A stretch of 64,000 nt of DNA from Pseudonocardia oceani. GTDB lineage: Bacteria > Actinomycetota > Actinomycetes > Mycobacteriales > Pseudonocardiaceae. The stretch's first letter is position 1, and each line of letters begins with the position of its first letter. A program made the position numbers and the translations under genes. The DNA lies in NCBI RefSeq assembly GCF_019263585.2, contig NZ_JADQDF010000001.1, forward strand, positions 248,001 to 312,000, written 5' to 3'. A model generated the notes under the pieces. It saw only the letters and a program-made list of their open reading frames with translations, was not told where the DNA came from and did not search any database. Shown one piece after another: positions 35,807 to 44,467 of this stretch.

Positions 35807-36903
35807 TGACCACCACGACGACCACCACGACCATGACGAGCACGACGGTCAACCGGACCTGGTCGAAGACCGGCATGGGCATGCTGCAGCTGCGCGAGGC
35901 CCCGGTGCCGGAACCCGGGCCGGACGAGGCCGTGCTGCGCACCCGTCTCGCCACCGTGTGCGGCTCTGACCTGCACTTCCTGCACGAGTTCCCGATGCCC
36001 CGCGGTGTCGAGCAGGTCGGGATGGGCCACGAGGCTGTCGGCACCGTCGCCGCGCTCGGCGAGAACGTCCGCGGGTTCGCCGTCGGCGACCGCGTGGTCG
36101 CGTCCTGCGTGGTCGGCTGCGGCGAGTGCGGCAACTGCCTGCGGGGGCAGCTGCAGGCCTGCCTGGTCCTGGGCAAGGTGCCGGGCATCTCCAACGCCCT
36201 GGCCGGTTGCCAGGGCGACCACTTCGTCGTGCCGCGCGCGACCATCAACATGGCCAAGGTGCCCGAGGGCCTGTCCGACGAGCGCGCCCTGCTGGCGGGC
36301 GACGTCATGTCCACCGGGTTCTCCGCGGTCGAGCGCGCGAACGTGGAGACCGGCGACACGGTCGCGATCTTCGCCCAGGGGCCCGTCGGGCTCTGCGCGA
36401 CCGCGGGCGCCCGGATGCACGGTGCGGGACTCGTGATCGCGGTGGAGGGGGTCCCGGAGCGCGCCGAGCTGGCGATGCGGCTCGGGGCCAACGTGGTCGT
36501 CGAGCCCGAGGGCGCGGTGGCCCGCATCCGGGAGCTGACCGGCAAGCGCGGCGTGGACGTCGCGATCGAGGCGCTCGGCCGGCAGGAGACCTTCGCCGCG
36601 GCGCTGGAGTGCACCCGCCTGGACGGCACCGTGTCCAGCGTCGGGGTCTACGCGGCGCACCGCAGCCTCGACGTCCCGGTCGGACTCGGGTTCTACCAGC
36701 GCAGGATCGTCACCAGCCTCTGCCCGGCGGGGAGCGACCGACTGCGCCGGCTCTTCGCGCTCGCCGAGCACGGCCCGGCCGACCTGTCGCAGCTGTTCAC
36801 CCACCGGATGCCGCTCTCGGCCACCGACGAGGCGTACGAGCTGTTCGGCTCCCGCCGCGACGGGGTGGTCAAGATCGCCCTGGTGCCTGATGGGGAGGCG
36901 TGA
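35803..36903 (+). CDS. Zinc-dependent alcohol dehydrogenase with poly-Thr N-terminus
   Basis: An MDR-family dehydrogenase of 366 aa: TVCGSDLHFLHEF and GMGHEAVGTVAALG (catalytic zinc), CGECGNCLRGQLQAC (structural zinc, four Cys), and IFAQGPVGLCATAGAR (Rossmann). The predicted start MMTTTTTTTTMTSTT is a run of threonines from ACC/ACG codons; ATG 35806 or ATG 35833 are alternative starts that shorten it. The overlap with the crotonase stop supports 35803. Last gene of the BadI-like operon. Confidence 0.88.
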   Translation: MMTTTTTTTTMTSTTVNRTWSKTGMGMLQLREAPVPEPGPDEAVLRTRLATVCGSDLHFLHEFPMPRGVEQVGMGHEAVGTVAALGENVRGFAVGDRVVASCVVGCGECGNCLRGQLQACLVLGKVPGISNALAGCQGDHFVVPRATINMAKVPEGLSDERALLAGDVMSTGFSAVERANVETGDTVAIFAQGPVGLCATAGARMHGAGLVIAVEGVPERAELAMRLGANVVVEPEGAVARIRELTGKRGVDVAIEALGRQETFAAALECTRLDGTVSSVGVYAAHRSLDVPVGLGFYQRRIVTSLCPAGSDRLRRLFALAEHGPADLSQLFTHRMPLSATDEAYELFGSRRDGVVKIALVPDGEA

Positions 36904-36913
36904 CGGGGGGGCC

Positions 36914-36938
36914 GACGGCCTCGTGCCCGTGGGCCGTC
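36914..36938. terminator. Hairpin between convergent ADH and SDR
   Basis: GACGGCC and GGCCGTC arms (7 bp) with an 11-nt loop span the 33-bp gap and touch the SDR stop codon. Position fits a bidirectional terminator; the stem is modest. Confidence 0.35.
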
Positions 36939-37818
36939 AGGACGATGCGGAGCGGCGGGCGGCGGCCACGGCGGCCTCGCCCTGCTTCGCGCCGGCCATG
37001 TCGGCGATCTCCGCCCAGCGGTCGGCCAGTGCGTCGTCCGTCGGCGGCTCGGCGAAGTCCACCCCGAGCGACTCCACGAGCCGCACCCGGCTGAAGTGCG
37101 GCCCGTTGACCCGGACGATCTCGGCGGTGAGGTCGCACTCCTCGGTGCACAGCCAGCCCACCGCCGCCGACACCCAGGCCGGGTCGAGGTCGGTGGAGGC
37201 GTCGAGCAACCCGTCGGTCATCCGGGTCAGCGCGACCGGGGCGACCGAGTTGACGCGGATGCCGTAGCGCGCGCCCTCGAGCGCGAGGGTGTGCATGAGA
37301 CCGACGACGCCGAGCTTCGCCGCGGCGTAGTTGGCCTGCCCGAAGTTGCCGAACAGGCCGGCGCCCGAGGTGGTCATCACCACCCGTCCGTAACGCTGCT
37401 CGCGCAGGTGCGGCCAAGCCGCCCTCGTGACGAACGCCGTGCCGTCGAGGTGCACCCGGATCACGGCCTGCCACTGCTCGGTGCTCATCTTGTGGAACGT
37501 CGTGTCCCGCAGGATGCCGGCGTTGTTGACCACGACGTGCACGCCGCCGAACGCCTCCACCGCGGCGGCGACCGCCGCCCCGGCCCCGTCGTCGGTGGAG
37601 ATGTCGTGGTGGTCGGCCACCGCGACCCCGCCGGCCGCGGTGATCTCCGCGACCACGTCCTGGGCGGGGCTGCTGTCGCCGCCACCCCCCTCGCGACCCA
37701 CCCCCGGATCGTTGACCAGCACCTGAGCACCGCCCGCGGCCAGCCGCAGGGCATGACTGCGGCCGAGGCCGCGGCCCGCCCCGGTCACGATGGCTACCCG
37801 TCCGTCCACACCTGGCAT
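36937..37818 (-). CDS. SDR, MFE2-like (3R)-hydroxyacyl-CoA dehydrogenase
   Basis: A 293-aa SDR with TGAGRGLGRSHAL, VLVNDPGVGREGGGG, NNAGILRDTTFHKMSTEQW, YAAAKLG and an extended C-terminus. The VNDPG...and NNAGILRD...F.KM segments are typical of the hydroxyacyl-CoA dehydrogenase domain of multifunctional enzyme type 2. It would pair with the (R)-specific MaoC hydratases. ATG 37818 (MPGVDGRVAIVTG) is chosen; an upstream in-frame ATG adds ~25 non-homologous residues. It diverges from the ligase at 38100. Confidence 0.9.
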   Translation of the reverse strand: MPGVDGRVAIVTGAGRGLGRSHALRLAAGGAQVLVNDPGVGREGGGGDSSPAQDVVAEITAAGGVAVADHHDISTDDGAGAAVAAAVEAFGGVHVVVNNAGILRDTTFHKMSTEQWQAVIRVHLDGTAFVTRAAWPHLREQRYGRVVMTTSGAGLFGNFGQANYAAAKLGVVGLMHTLALEGARYGIRVNSVAPVALTRMTDGLLDASTDLDPAWVSAAVGWLCTEECDLTAEIVRVNGPHFSRVRLVESLGVDFAEPPTDDALADRWAEIADMAGAKQGEAAVAAARRSASS

Positions 37819-37982
37819 CGCCGTCTCCCTGCGCTCGTCGTCCGTCCGGTCGGCCGCCCGGCGTGTGCATTCGATGATGTCGCTCCACGGCACCGACCGG
37901 CTCGGTGGACCGGGCAGCTCCCAGCGGGCGTGCCGGTGGGCAGAACTCCGCCGTCCCCCTGACCGCAGGGCATCATCACCGC

Positions 37983-37993
37983 ATAATCATTAC
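37983..37993. promoter_or_regulatory. TAATCATTAC operator candidate in divergent promoter
   Basis: ATAATCATTAC, a 2-mismatch version of the reverse complement of GTAATCATCAT, lies in the 281-bp divergent region 37819-38099 between the SDR and the ligase; CATCATC occurs 14 bp to its left (37971). Nothing else structured or coding is seen in this region. Confidence 0.4.
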
Positions 37994-38099
37994 ACCGAGA
38001 AATCGGCCGGTCCCGACTCGTGCCACCCGATCGGACCTGTGCGCCGCGCCTTGCCTCGCCCATCGTGACACCGGTCACCCAACTGCCTGGAGGCCTTCC

Positions 38100-39674
38100 A
38101 TGACCGAATCCCTGCGCTGGGCGCTGGAGCGGGCCGCACTCGTCGCAGGCGACCGCACCGCGGTCGTCGACGGCGACATCAGGTTCGACTACACGACCCT
38201 GGCCCAGCGGGTCGACGCGCTCGGCGGCGGGCTGCAGTCGCTCGGCATCGGCACCGGCGACGTGGTCGGCGTCCTGGCTCTCAACGGGCACCGGCACCTG
38301 GAGTACTGGCTGGGCGTGCCGGCCATCGGCGCCGTCCTCAACGACCTCAACTTCCGACTCAGCGAGGAGGAGCTCGCCTTCATCATCGACGACTGCGGCA
38401 CCGTGGTGCTGGCCGTGGACGACATGCACCTGGAGGTGGGGCGCAGGCTGCTCGACCGGTGCCCGACGCTCACCACGCTCGTGCACATGGGCTCCGGGCC
38501 CGCGCCCCAGGGCATGGCCTCCCATGACGTGCTGGTCACCCACGCGCCCGCCACCCCGGCGAACCCGGGTCCCGACGACATCGCCGGCATCTTCTACACC
38601 GGCGGCACGACCGGGCGGCCCAAGGGCGTGCTGCTCAGCCACCGCAACCTGGTCGCGAACGCGAAGCACGCCCTGCTCGCCATCCGGCACACCCCGGACG
38701 AGCGCTACCTGCACGCCGGGCCGATGTTCCACCTCGCCGACGGGTCGCAGACCTACGCGGTGACGTGGATCGGCGGGATGCACGTCTTCGTCCCCGGCTT
38801 CGACGCCGACCTGGTCGGGCGGGTGATCGAGCGCGAGCGGGTCTCCCTGCTGCTCATCGTGCCATCGATGATCAACATGTTCGTGAACCACCCCGGCACG
38901 GCCGACCGCGACCTGTCCAGCCTGCGGCTGCTGCTCTACGGCGCATCGCCGATGCCCGACCAGCTCCAGCAGGCCGCGATGAAGCTGTTGCCGTGTGAGT
39001 TCAGCCAGCTCTACGGCATGACCGAGGCCGCCCCACTGCTCACCCAGTGCACCCCGGAGGACCACCGGCGCGGGGCGGCGGGCGAGCAGCCGTTCGCGGG
39101 CCGGTTGCGGTCGGCGGGGGCGCCGGTGATCGGGGTGCAGGTCGAGATCCGGCGCGAGGACGGGACCCGGGCCGCACCGGGGGAGGTCGGCGAGATCTGG
39201 GCCAGGGGCCCGAACATCATGGTGGGCTACCTCAACCGACCGGAGGAGACGGCTGCCGCGCTCGACGCCGAGGGCTGGTACCACAGTGGCGACGCGGCGT
39301 GGGCCGACGAGCAGGGATACGTCTTCATCGTCGACCGCGTCAAGGACATGATCATCTCAGGAGGGGAGAACGTGTACTCGGCGGAGGTCGAGAACGTGCT
39401 CTACACCCATCCGGACGTCCTGGAAGCCGCCGTCATCGGCGTTCCGGACGACTCCTGGGGCGAGCGCGTGCACGCCGTCGTCGTGCCGCGGCCCGGCGCG
39501 GAGCCCGCGGTCGAGGACCTGATCGCCCACTGCCGGACCAGGCTCGGCGGTTTCAAGGTGCCCCGCAGCGTGGACTTCCGGGCCGAGGCCCTGCCCAAGT
39601 CGGGCGCGGGGAAGATCCTCAAGCGCGAGCTGCGGGAACCGTACTGGGCCGGGAAGGACCGGGGGGTGAACTGA
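38100..39674 (+). CDS. AMP-forming acyl-CoA ligase (long/medium-chain type)
   Basis: A 524-aa ANL ligase: FYTGGTTGRPKGVLLSH (~residue 165), SQLYGMTEAAPLLTQ (~305), YHSGDAAWADEQGYVFIVDRVKDMI and LPKSGAGKILKRELRE with the catalytic Lys. ATG 38100 is preceded by CTGGAGGCCTTCC. It converges on the thioesterase at 39689 with only a 14-bp gap. Likely activates a fatty or alicyclic acid. Confidence 0.92.
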   Translation: MTESLRWALERAALVAGDRTAVVDGDIRFDYTTLAQRVDALGGGLQSLGIGTGDVVGVLALNGHRHLEYWLGVPAIGAVLNDLNFRLSEEELAFIIDDCGTVVLAVDDMHLEVGRRLLDRCPTLTTLVHMGSGPAPQGMASHDVLVTHAPATPANPGPDDIAGIFYTGGTTGRPKGVLLSHRNLVANAKHALLAIRHTPDERYLHAGPMFHLADGSQTYAVTWIGGMHVFVPGFDADLVGRVIERERVSLLLIVPSMINMFVNHPGTADRDLSSLRLLLYGASPMPDQLQQAAMKLLPCEFSQLYGMTEAAPLLTQCTPEDHRRGAAGEQPFAGRLRSAGAPVIGVQVEIRREDGTRAAPGEVGEIWARGPNIMVGYLNRPEETAAALDAEGWYHSGDAAWADEQGYVFIVDRVKDMIISGGENVYSAEVENVLYTHPDVLEAAVIGVPDDSWGERVHAVVVPRPGAEPAVEDLIAHCRTRLGGFKVPRSVDFRAEALPKSGAGKILKRELREPYWAGKDRGVN

Positions 39675-39688
39675 GCCGGCGACCGCGC

Positions 39689-40219
39689 TCAGCCCGCGGC
39701 GTTCTCCCGACCGTCGAGCCACTCCTTGAACCGGCCGTAGTGCTTCTCCGGGTCGCGCTCGACGAACCGAGCCCGGGCGTGGCAGAGCGGCCGGTCGTCA
39801 CCGGGCAGGCACAGCTCGGCGTGGATGATCCAGTGCCCGCGCTCGTCACGGGACTCGGGCCAGGCCCGTACGTCCAGCTCGCGATCCAGCGGCACGGGAC
39901 GCCGGAACGCCACGTTCATCTCGGCGGTCACCGACAGGACGGCCGCCGCGATCGGCACCGCGCCGCACGCCTCGTCCAGCGCGCCCATCACCGAGCCGCC
40001 GTGCACGACGCCACCCGCGCCCTCGTGCTCGGCGGAGAACCGGGCCGTGCCCTCGACCGCCCCGTTCTCGCCGCGGCGCAGCACCAGGCCGAAGCGGCAC
40101 CGGCCGGCGGGCCGGCAGCCCATGCACAGCATCTTGCCGAACTCGATGCTGAACAGCGGCGCGGCGTCGTCGGGGGGCTCCACGGGGGCCGGGACGGCGC
40201 CCGGCCTGGCTGGGTTCAT
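39689..40219 (-). CDS. PaaI-like hotdog thioesterase
   Basis: A 176-aa hotdog protein with the PaaI-type sequence EGAGGVVHGGSVMGALDEACG (active-site region) and a final strand HARARFVERDPEKHY. It hydrolyses acyl-CoAs and may relieve CoA trapping by dead-end intermediates. A Cys-rich segment GKMLCMGCRPAGRC near residue 27 is unusual. ATG 40219 is chosen; the gene is divergent from the thiolase operon at 40299 and shares its operator. Confidence 0.85.
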   Translation of the reverse strand: MNPARPGAVPAPVEPPDDAAPLFSIEFGKMLCMGCRPAGRCRFGLVLRRGENGAVEGTARFSAEHEGAGGVVHGGSVMGALDEACGAVPIAAAVLSVTAEMNVAFRRPVPLDRELDVRAWPESRDERGHWIIHAELCLPGDDRPLCHARARFVERDPEKHYGRFKEWLDGRENAAG

Positions 40220-40268
40220 CGGCGGAACGGTATCCGAACCTGACCCGCACACCGCAGCCGGTGGTCAG

Positions 40269-40288
40269 CGATGTTAGTCACTGCTAAC
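40269..40288. promoter_or_regulatory. GTTAG-N6-CTAAC operator candidate (site 1)
   Basis: ATGTTAGTCACTGCTAACGT contains 5-bp inverted arms GTTAG/CTAAC with a 6-bp spacer. It is identical at 16 of 20 positions to 45711-45730. It lies 11 bp before ATG 40299 in the 79-bp divergent region between thioesterase and thiolase-like genes, where a repressor could block the rightward gene. Confidence 0.65.
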
Positions 40289-40298
40289 GTCTGGGACC

Positions 40299-41465
40299 AT
40301 GTCTGACCCGCTCGCCACCCTGGCCGGCTTCGCCGAAGTCGCCCCGGGTCGGCTCGACCGCCCGTTCCTCGACCTGCACCTCGAGTCCGCCGTCGCGGCC
40401 CTGCACGACGCCGGCATGTCACCCGACGACGTCGACGGCCTGCTGTGCGTGGGCTCGATGATGGGTGAGTCCGTCGAGCACACCTTCCTGTCCGAGGAGA
40501 TCCAGGACTCGCTCGGCCTGCACAACCTCGGCCTGCAGCTCGGCGTACAGCTCGGTGGCGGCAGCCACCTGGCGATGCTCGGCGTCGCCACCCGCGCCAT
40601 CCAGAGCGGGCAGTGCTCGGCGGTGCTCTGCGTGTCCGCAGGCGTGTTCCCGCCGATCCGCGACGTCGGCCGCAACCTGATGACGATGACCTGCCACCCG
40701 GACTACGAGCTGCCCTACGCACCGTCGATCCCCACCCTGTACGGACTGATCGCACAGTCCTGGCTCGACGAGGTCGGGCAGGGCCGGGAGGTGTTCGCCG
40801 AGGCGGTGGCGGCCCAGCAGGAGTGGGCCGTCGCGCACCCGACGGCGATCGGGGCGGGGGCGGGACCGTTCACCGTGGACCAGGTGCTGGAGGCCCGGCA
40901 CATCGCGGGGCCCTTCGGCTATCTCGACTGCTCGATCCCGTGCGAGGGCGGCGGCGCGTTCGTGCTGGTCTCCCCGGAGCGGGCGGCGGGCCTGCGGCAC
41001 CGTCCGGTGCACGTGGTGGGCGTCGGCGAGGGCCACACCCACGGCTTCCTCACCTCGATGCCCGACCTGTCGCGCACCGGGGCGGTCCGCTCCGGGGCGA
41101 AGGCGTTCGCCGAGGCCGGCTTCGGGCCCGCGGACGTGCACCTCGCGCAGCTCTACGACGCGTTCAGCTCCAACCCGCTCATGCTGATCGAGGAGCTGGG
41201 ACTGGCCGAGCGCGGCAAGGCGGTCGAGCTCTACCGCGAGGGCGCCACGCGGCCGGGCGGACGGCTGCCGGTGAACACCAACGGCGGCCTGCTGCGGTTC
41301 GGGCACTCCGGAACGGCCTCGGGGATCTGCGGGATCCTGGAGGCCTACCAGCAGATGACCGGCCGGGCCGCCGGTATCCAGGTCGAGCGTGCCGACCGGG
41401 CCGTCGTGCACGCCTACGGATCCATGTTGTGCAGCCACGTCACCGTCGTACTGGAGGGCTCGTGA
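40299..41465 (+). CDS. Thiolase-fold protein lacking the nucleophilic Cys (Ltp2-like)
   Basis: A 388-aa SCP2-thiolase-like protein. The position of the nucleophile reads QLGVQLGGGSHLAML instead of ACASG, and the His-containing HDCF loop is replaced by LYDAFSSNPLMLIEELG; VNTNGGLLRFGHSGTASG retains one His. Loss of the Cys with a Tyr-Asp loop is the pattern of Ltp2-type retro-aldolases of steroid side-chain cleavage, which use tyrosines. The next gene encodes a DUF35 protein, the required partner type. Function as a thioester-dependent aldolase is inferred. Confidence 0.82.
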   Translation: MSDPLATLAGFAEVAPGRLDRPFLDLHLESAVAALHDAGMSPDDVDGLLCVGSMMGESVEHTFLSEEIQDSLGLHNLGLQLGVQLGGGSHLAMLGVATRAIQSGQCSAVLCVSAGVFPPIRDVGRNLMTMTCHPDYELPYAPSIPTLYGLIAQSWLDEVGQGREVFAEAVAAQQEWAVAHPTAIGAGAGPFTVDQVLEARHIAGPFGYLDCSIPCEGGGAFVLVSPERAAGLRHRPVHVVGVGEGHTHGFLTSMPDLSRTGAVRSGAKAFAEAGFGPADVHLAQLYDAFSSNPLMLIEELGLAERGKAVELYREGATRPGGRLPVNTNGGLLRFGHSGTASGICGILEAYQQMTGRAAGIQVERADRAVVHAYGSMLCSHVTVVLEGS

Positions 41466-41887
41466 CCACCTACCTGGACGGCCTGGCCGACCCCGAGGTC
41501 CTGCCGCGCGTCGACGAGGTCAACCGCGGCCACTTCGAGGCCGCGGCGCAGGGCCGGCTCGCGGTGCGCCAGTGCACCGCGTGCGACCTGTTGTTCCACT
41601 ACCCCCGCCCGTTCTGCCCGCGCTGCCACTGCGCACAGCTGCGCTGGACCGACGTCTCCGGCGAGGCCACCGTCGTGGTCTCCGCGGTCGTCAGCCGGCC
41701 CCCGTGGAACGACCTGCCGCGGTCCGCGCCCTACCCGGTGGTGATCGTGCGGCTGGCCGAGGGCCCGCAGATGCTGTCCACCGTCGAGCACTGCGATCCC
41801 GCCTCGGTCGTGCCCGGCATGGCGGTCCGCGCCGCGTTCGAGCGAGTGGGCGACATCGGGCTGGTCCGCTTCGTGCCCGCGTCCTGA
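41462..41887 (+). CDS. DUF35 zinc-ribbon/OB-fold protein
   Basis: A 141-aa protein: N-terminal helix (NRGHFEAAAQGRLAVRQ), rubredoxin-like zinc ribbon CTACDLLFHYPRPFCPRCH, then an OB-fold ending VRFVPAS. These proteins bind acyl-CoA and form complexes with thiolase-like enzymes. GTG 41462 overlaps the stop of the Cys-less thiolase by 4 bp, so a stoichiometric complex is likely. Confidence 0.9.
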   Translation: MTTYLDGLADPEVLPRVDEVNRGHFEAAAQGRLAVRQCTACDLLFHYPRPFCPRCHCAQLRWTDVSGEATVVVSAVVSRPPWNDLPRSAPYPVVIVRLAEGPQMLSTVEHCDPASVVPGMAVRAAFERVGDIGLVRFVPAS

Positions 41888-41928
41888 GCCACCGACACCG
41901 GGCCCACCCCCACCCCACCGGAGGAACC

Positions 41929-43530
41929 GTGACCATCGACCACGACCTGCACGCCAACCTCGTCACCCGGGTCAACGTCGGCGACATGCTGACCCGCAGT
42001 GCGTGGCGCAACCCCGACCGCGAGGCGGTCGTCGACGGCGCCCGCCGGTTCACCTACGCCGAGCTCAACGCCGAGGTCAACCGGCTGGCCCACGCACTGC
42101 TGGCCGCCGGGTACCGGCGCGGCGACGTGCTCGCCCTGGCCAGCGGCAACAGCACGGAGTTCCTCACGACCTACTACGCCTGCGCCAAGACCGGTGTCGT
42201 CTGCGTGCCGGTGAACCTCGCGTGGGGACCGCCCGAGGTCTCCTACGTCCTGGAGCACTCCCGGGCCCGCGGCGTGGTGGTGGAGAGCCAGCTCGCCGGG
42301 CTCGTCGACGGCGCGCTGCAGCTCGCCGAGGGCAGCGCCGTCGTCGACGTGGTCGTCGCCCCCGGAACCGGGGCCGAGTGGGCCGCCGGGTCGACGGGCA
42401 CCTGGCGGGACCTGGCGACGTTCCTCGGGGACGCCGGGACGAGCGAGCCGGAGTGCCTGGTCGGCGACCGCGATGCGATCAGCTACCTCTACACCAGTGG
42501 CACCACCTCCGCCCCCAAGGGCGTGGTCAGCAGCCACGTCGCGGTGTACATCGAGTCGCTGAACGCCCCGCTGGTGCTGGGCATCGACGACAAGGAGCGG
42601 TCGGTGGCGATGATGCCGCTGTTCCACACCGCGCAGCTCAACGGCTTCACCACGGGGCTGCTCTACATGGGCGGCACGCTCGTGCTGATGCGCGCGTTCG
42701 ACCCGGCCGCTCTCCTGGCGACGATCGAGTCCGAGCGGATCACCCAGATCTTCGGGCTGCCGATGATGTACCGGATGATGATGGACCACCCCGACATCGA
42801 CAAGCGCGACCTGTCCACGCTGCGGCTGGCCCTCTACGCGATGGCACCGATGCCCGACACGGACCTGCGCCGTGCGATGGAGGTGTTCGGCTGCGACTTC
42901 GCGCTCGGCTTCGGGCAGACCGAGATGAACCCGATCACCACGGTGTTCCCGCCCGAGTACCAGCTCAGCCACGCCGGCTCGGTGGGGCTGCCGGTGCCCA
43001 ACGTCCAGGTCGGGATCATGGACGACGCCGGCAACCTGCTGCCCGACGGCGAGACCGGCGAGATCGTCTACCGCGGCCCGCACGCGATGGAGGGTTACCT
43101 GCGCAACCCCGACGCCACCGCCGAGGCGTTCGCTCACGGCTGGTTCCACTCCGGCGACGTCGGCCGCTTCGACGCCGACGGGCTGTTGTGGTTCGCCGAC
43201 CGCAAGAAGGACGTGATCAAGACGGGCGGCGAGAACGTGGCGTCCATCGAGGTGGAGAAGGCGCTCTACGAGGCCGAGCCCCGGATCCAGGAGGTCGTCG
43301 TCGTCGGGCTGCCGCACGAGCGCTGGTCCGAGGCCATCGCCGCGATCGTCACGCTCAAGCCCGGTGTGGAGCTCACCGAGGAGGAGGTGCTCGCCGCGGC
43401 GCGGAGCAGGCTGTCGGGGTTCAAGGTGCCCAAGGCGGTGCTGTTCGCCGACGAGATGCCCCGGACCGCGACCGGCAAGATCCAGAAGAACGTGCTGCGC
43501 GAGCAGCACAAGGGGCACTTCGGGACCTGA
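41929..43530 (+). CDS. AMP-forming acyl-CoA ligase
   Basis: A 533-aa ANL ligase: SYLYTSGTTSAPKGVVSSH (~residue 185), LGFGQTEMNP (~325), FHSGDVGRFDADGLLWFADRKKDVI and MPRTATGKIQKNVLRE. GGAGGAACC precedes GTG 41929. It closes the operon with the thiolase-like/DUF35 pair and probably activates its substrate acid. A strong hairpin follows. Confidence 0.92.
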   Translation: MTIDHDLHANLVTRVNVGDMLTRSAWRNPDREAVVDGARRFTYAELNAEVNRLAHALLAAGYRRGDVLALASGNSTEFLTTYYACAKTGVVCVPVNLAWGPPEVSYVLEHSRARGVVVESQLAGLVDGALQLAEGSAVVDVVVAPGTGAEWAAGSTGTWRDLATFLGDAGTSEPECLVGDRDAISYLYTSGTTSAPKGVVSSHVAVYIESLNAPLVLGIDDKERSVAMMPLFHTAQLNGFTTGLLYMGGTLVLMRAFDPAALLATIESERITQIFGLPMMYRMMMDHPDIDKRDLSTLRLALYAMAPMPDTDLRRAMEVFGCDFALGFGQTEMNPITTVFPPEYQLSHAGSVGLPVPNVQVGIMDDAGNLLPDGETGEIVYRGPHAMEGYLRNPDATAEAFAHGWFHSGDVGRFDADGLLWFADRKKDVIKTGGENVASIEVEKALYEAEPRIQEVVVVGLPHERWSEAIAAIVTLKPGVELTEEEVLAAARSRLSGFKVPKAVLFADEMPRTATGKIQKNVLREQHKGHFGT

Positions 43531-43577
43531 CGGCCCGCACCGCCGGAGGGGGGGCGGTGCACCGCCCGGTCGGGGTC

Positions 43578-43608
43578 CCGGCCGGCCCGCGCTCCGCGGG
43601 CCGGCCGG
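43578..43608. terminator. Strong hairpin between convergent ligase and crotonase
   Basis: CCGGCCGGCCCGCG and its exact complement flank a CTC loop (14-bp arms), 8 bp before the crotonase stop at 43616. A smaller palindrome, GGCGGTGCACCGCC, lies just to its left. Probable bidirectional terminator. Confidence 0.75.
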
Positions 43609-43615
43609 ACCGGGG

Positions 43616-44419
43616 TCAGCCGCCGGTCACCGAGGGGAACTTCGGCGCCCGCTTCTCCTTGATGGCCGTGGCGCCCTCGAGGACGTCGTCGTCGAAGAAG
43701 TTGAGCATCTCGTAGGCGAGCGAGGCCTCGAAGATCGGGCTCGCGTCGCGGATCCAGAGGTTGAGCGAGCGCTTGGTCCAGCGCAGCGCGTGCTGCGGGC
43801 CGGCAGCCAGCTTCTCCGCGACGGACAGCGCGGTGGGCAGCACCTCCGCCTGCGGCCGGCACAGCGAGACCAGCCCGATCCGCTCGGCCTCCTTCCCGTC
43901 GATGAACTCGGCGGTGAGCAGGTAGTACTTGGCCTTCGCCATGCCGCACAGGATCGGCCAGATGATGGCCGCGTGGTCGCCCGCACCGACGCCCAGGCGA
44001 AGGTGCCCGTCGGTGAGCCGGGCGTCCTCGGCGATCACCGAGATGTCGGCCATCAGCGCCGCGGCCAGGCCGGCGCCGACCGCCACCCCGTTGATCGCCG
44101 AGATCACCACCTTCTGGCAGTTGGCGATGTTGTAGACCAGGTCGGCGGCCTCCTTGGCGATGGCCGCGATCTGCTTGAAGTCCTTGACCTGGTCGACCAC
44201 CATGTCGAGGTCGCCGCCGGCGGAGAACGCCTTGCCCGCACCGGTGATCACCGCGATCCGCGTCGCGTCGTCGGCGTCGACGTCGAGCCAGACGTTGCCG
44301 AGCTCCCAGTGCAGCCGCTTGTTGGTGGCGTTGAGCCGGTCCGGACGGTTGATGGTGATCAGCAGGACGCCGTCGGAGGGCCGTTCGAAGGTCAGGTACT
44401 CGTACTGGTCGTAGTCCAC
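43616..44419 (-). CDS. Enoyl-CoA hydratase (EchA7-like context)
   Basis: A 267-aa crotonase with [60 protein letters not shown] and a C-terminal [13 protein letters not shown]. It lies just downstream of an acyl-CoA dehydrogenase on the same strand and near carboxylase genes, an arrangement resembling mycobacterial echA7-fadE12-accA2-accD2-fadE13. Probably hydrates a branched enoyl-CoA or carboxylated product. Confidence 0.9.
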   Translation of the reverse strand: MDYDQYEYLTFERPSDGVLLITINRPDRLNATNKRLHWELGNVWLDVDADDATRIAVITGAGKAFSAGGDLDMVVDQVKDFKQIAAIAKEAADLVYNIANCQKVVISAINGVAVGAGLAAALMADISVIAEDARLTDGHLRLGVGAGDHAAIIWPILCGMAKAKYYLLTAEFIDGKEAERIGLVSLCRPQAEVLPTALSVAEKLAAGPQHALRWTKRSLNLWIRDASPIFEASLAYEMLNFFDDDVLEGATAIKEKRAPKFPSVTGG

Positions 44420-44467
44420 GGGAGCTCCTCGCTCGTCGATGTGCGCAGGAATGGATGCAGGGGCAGG

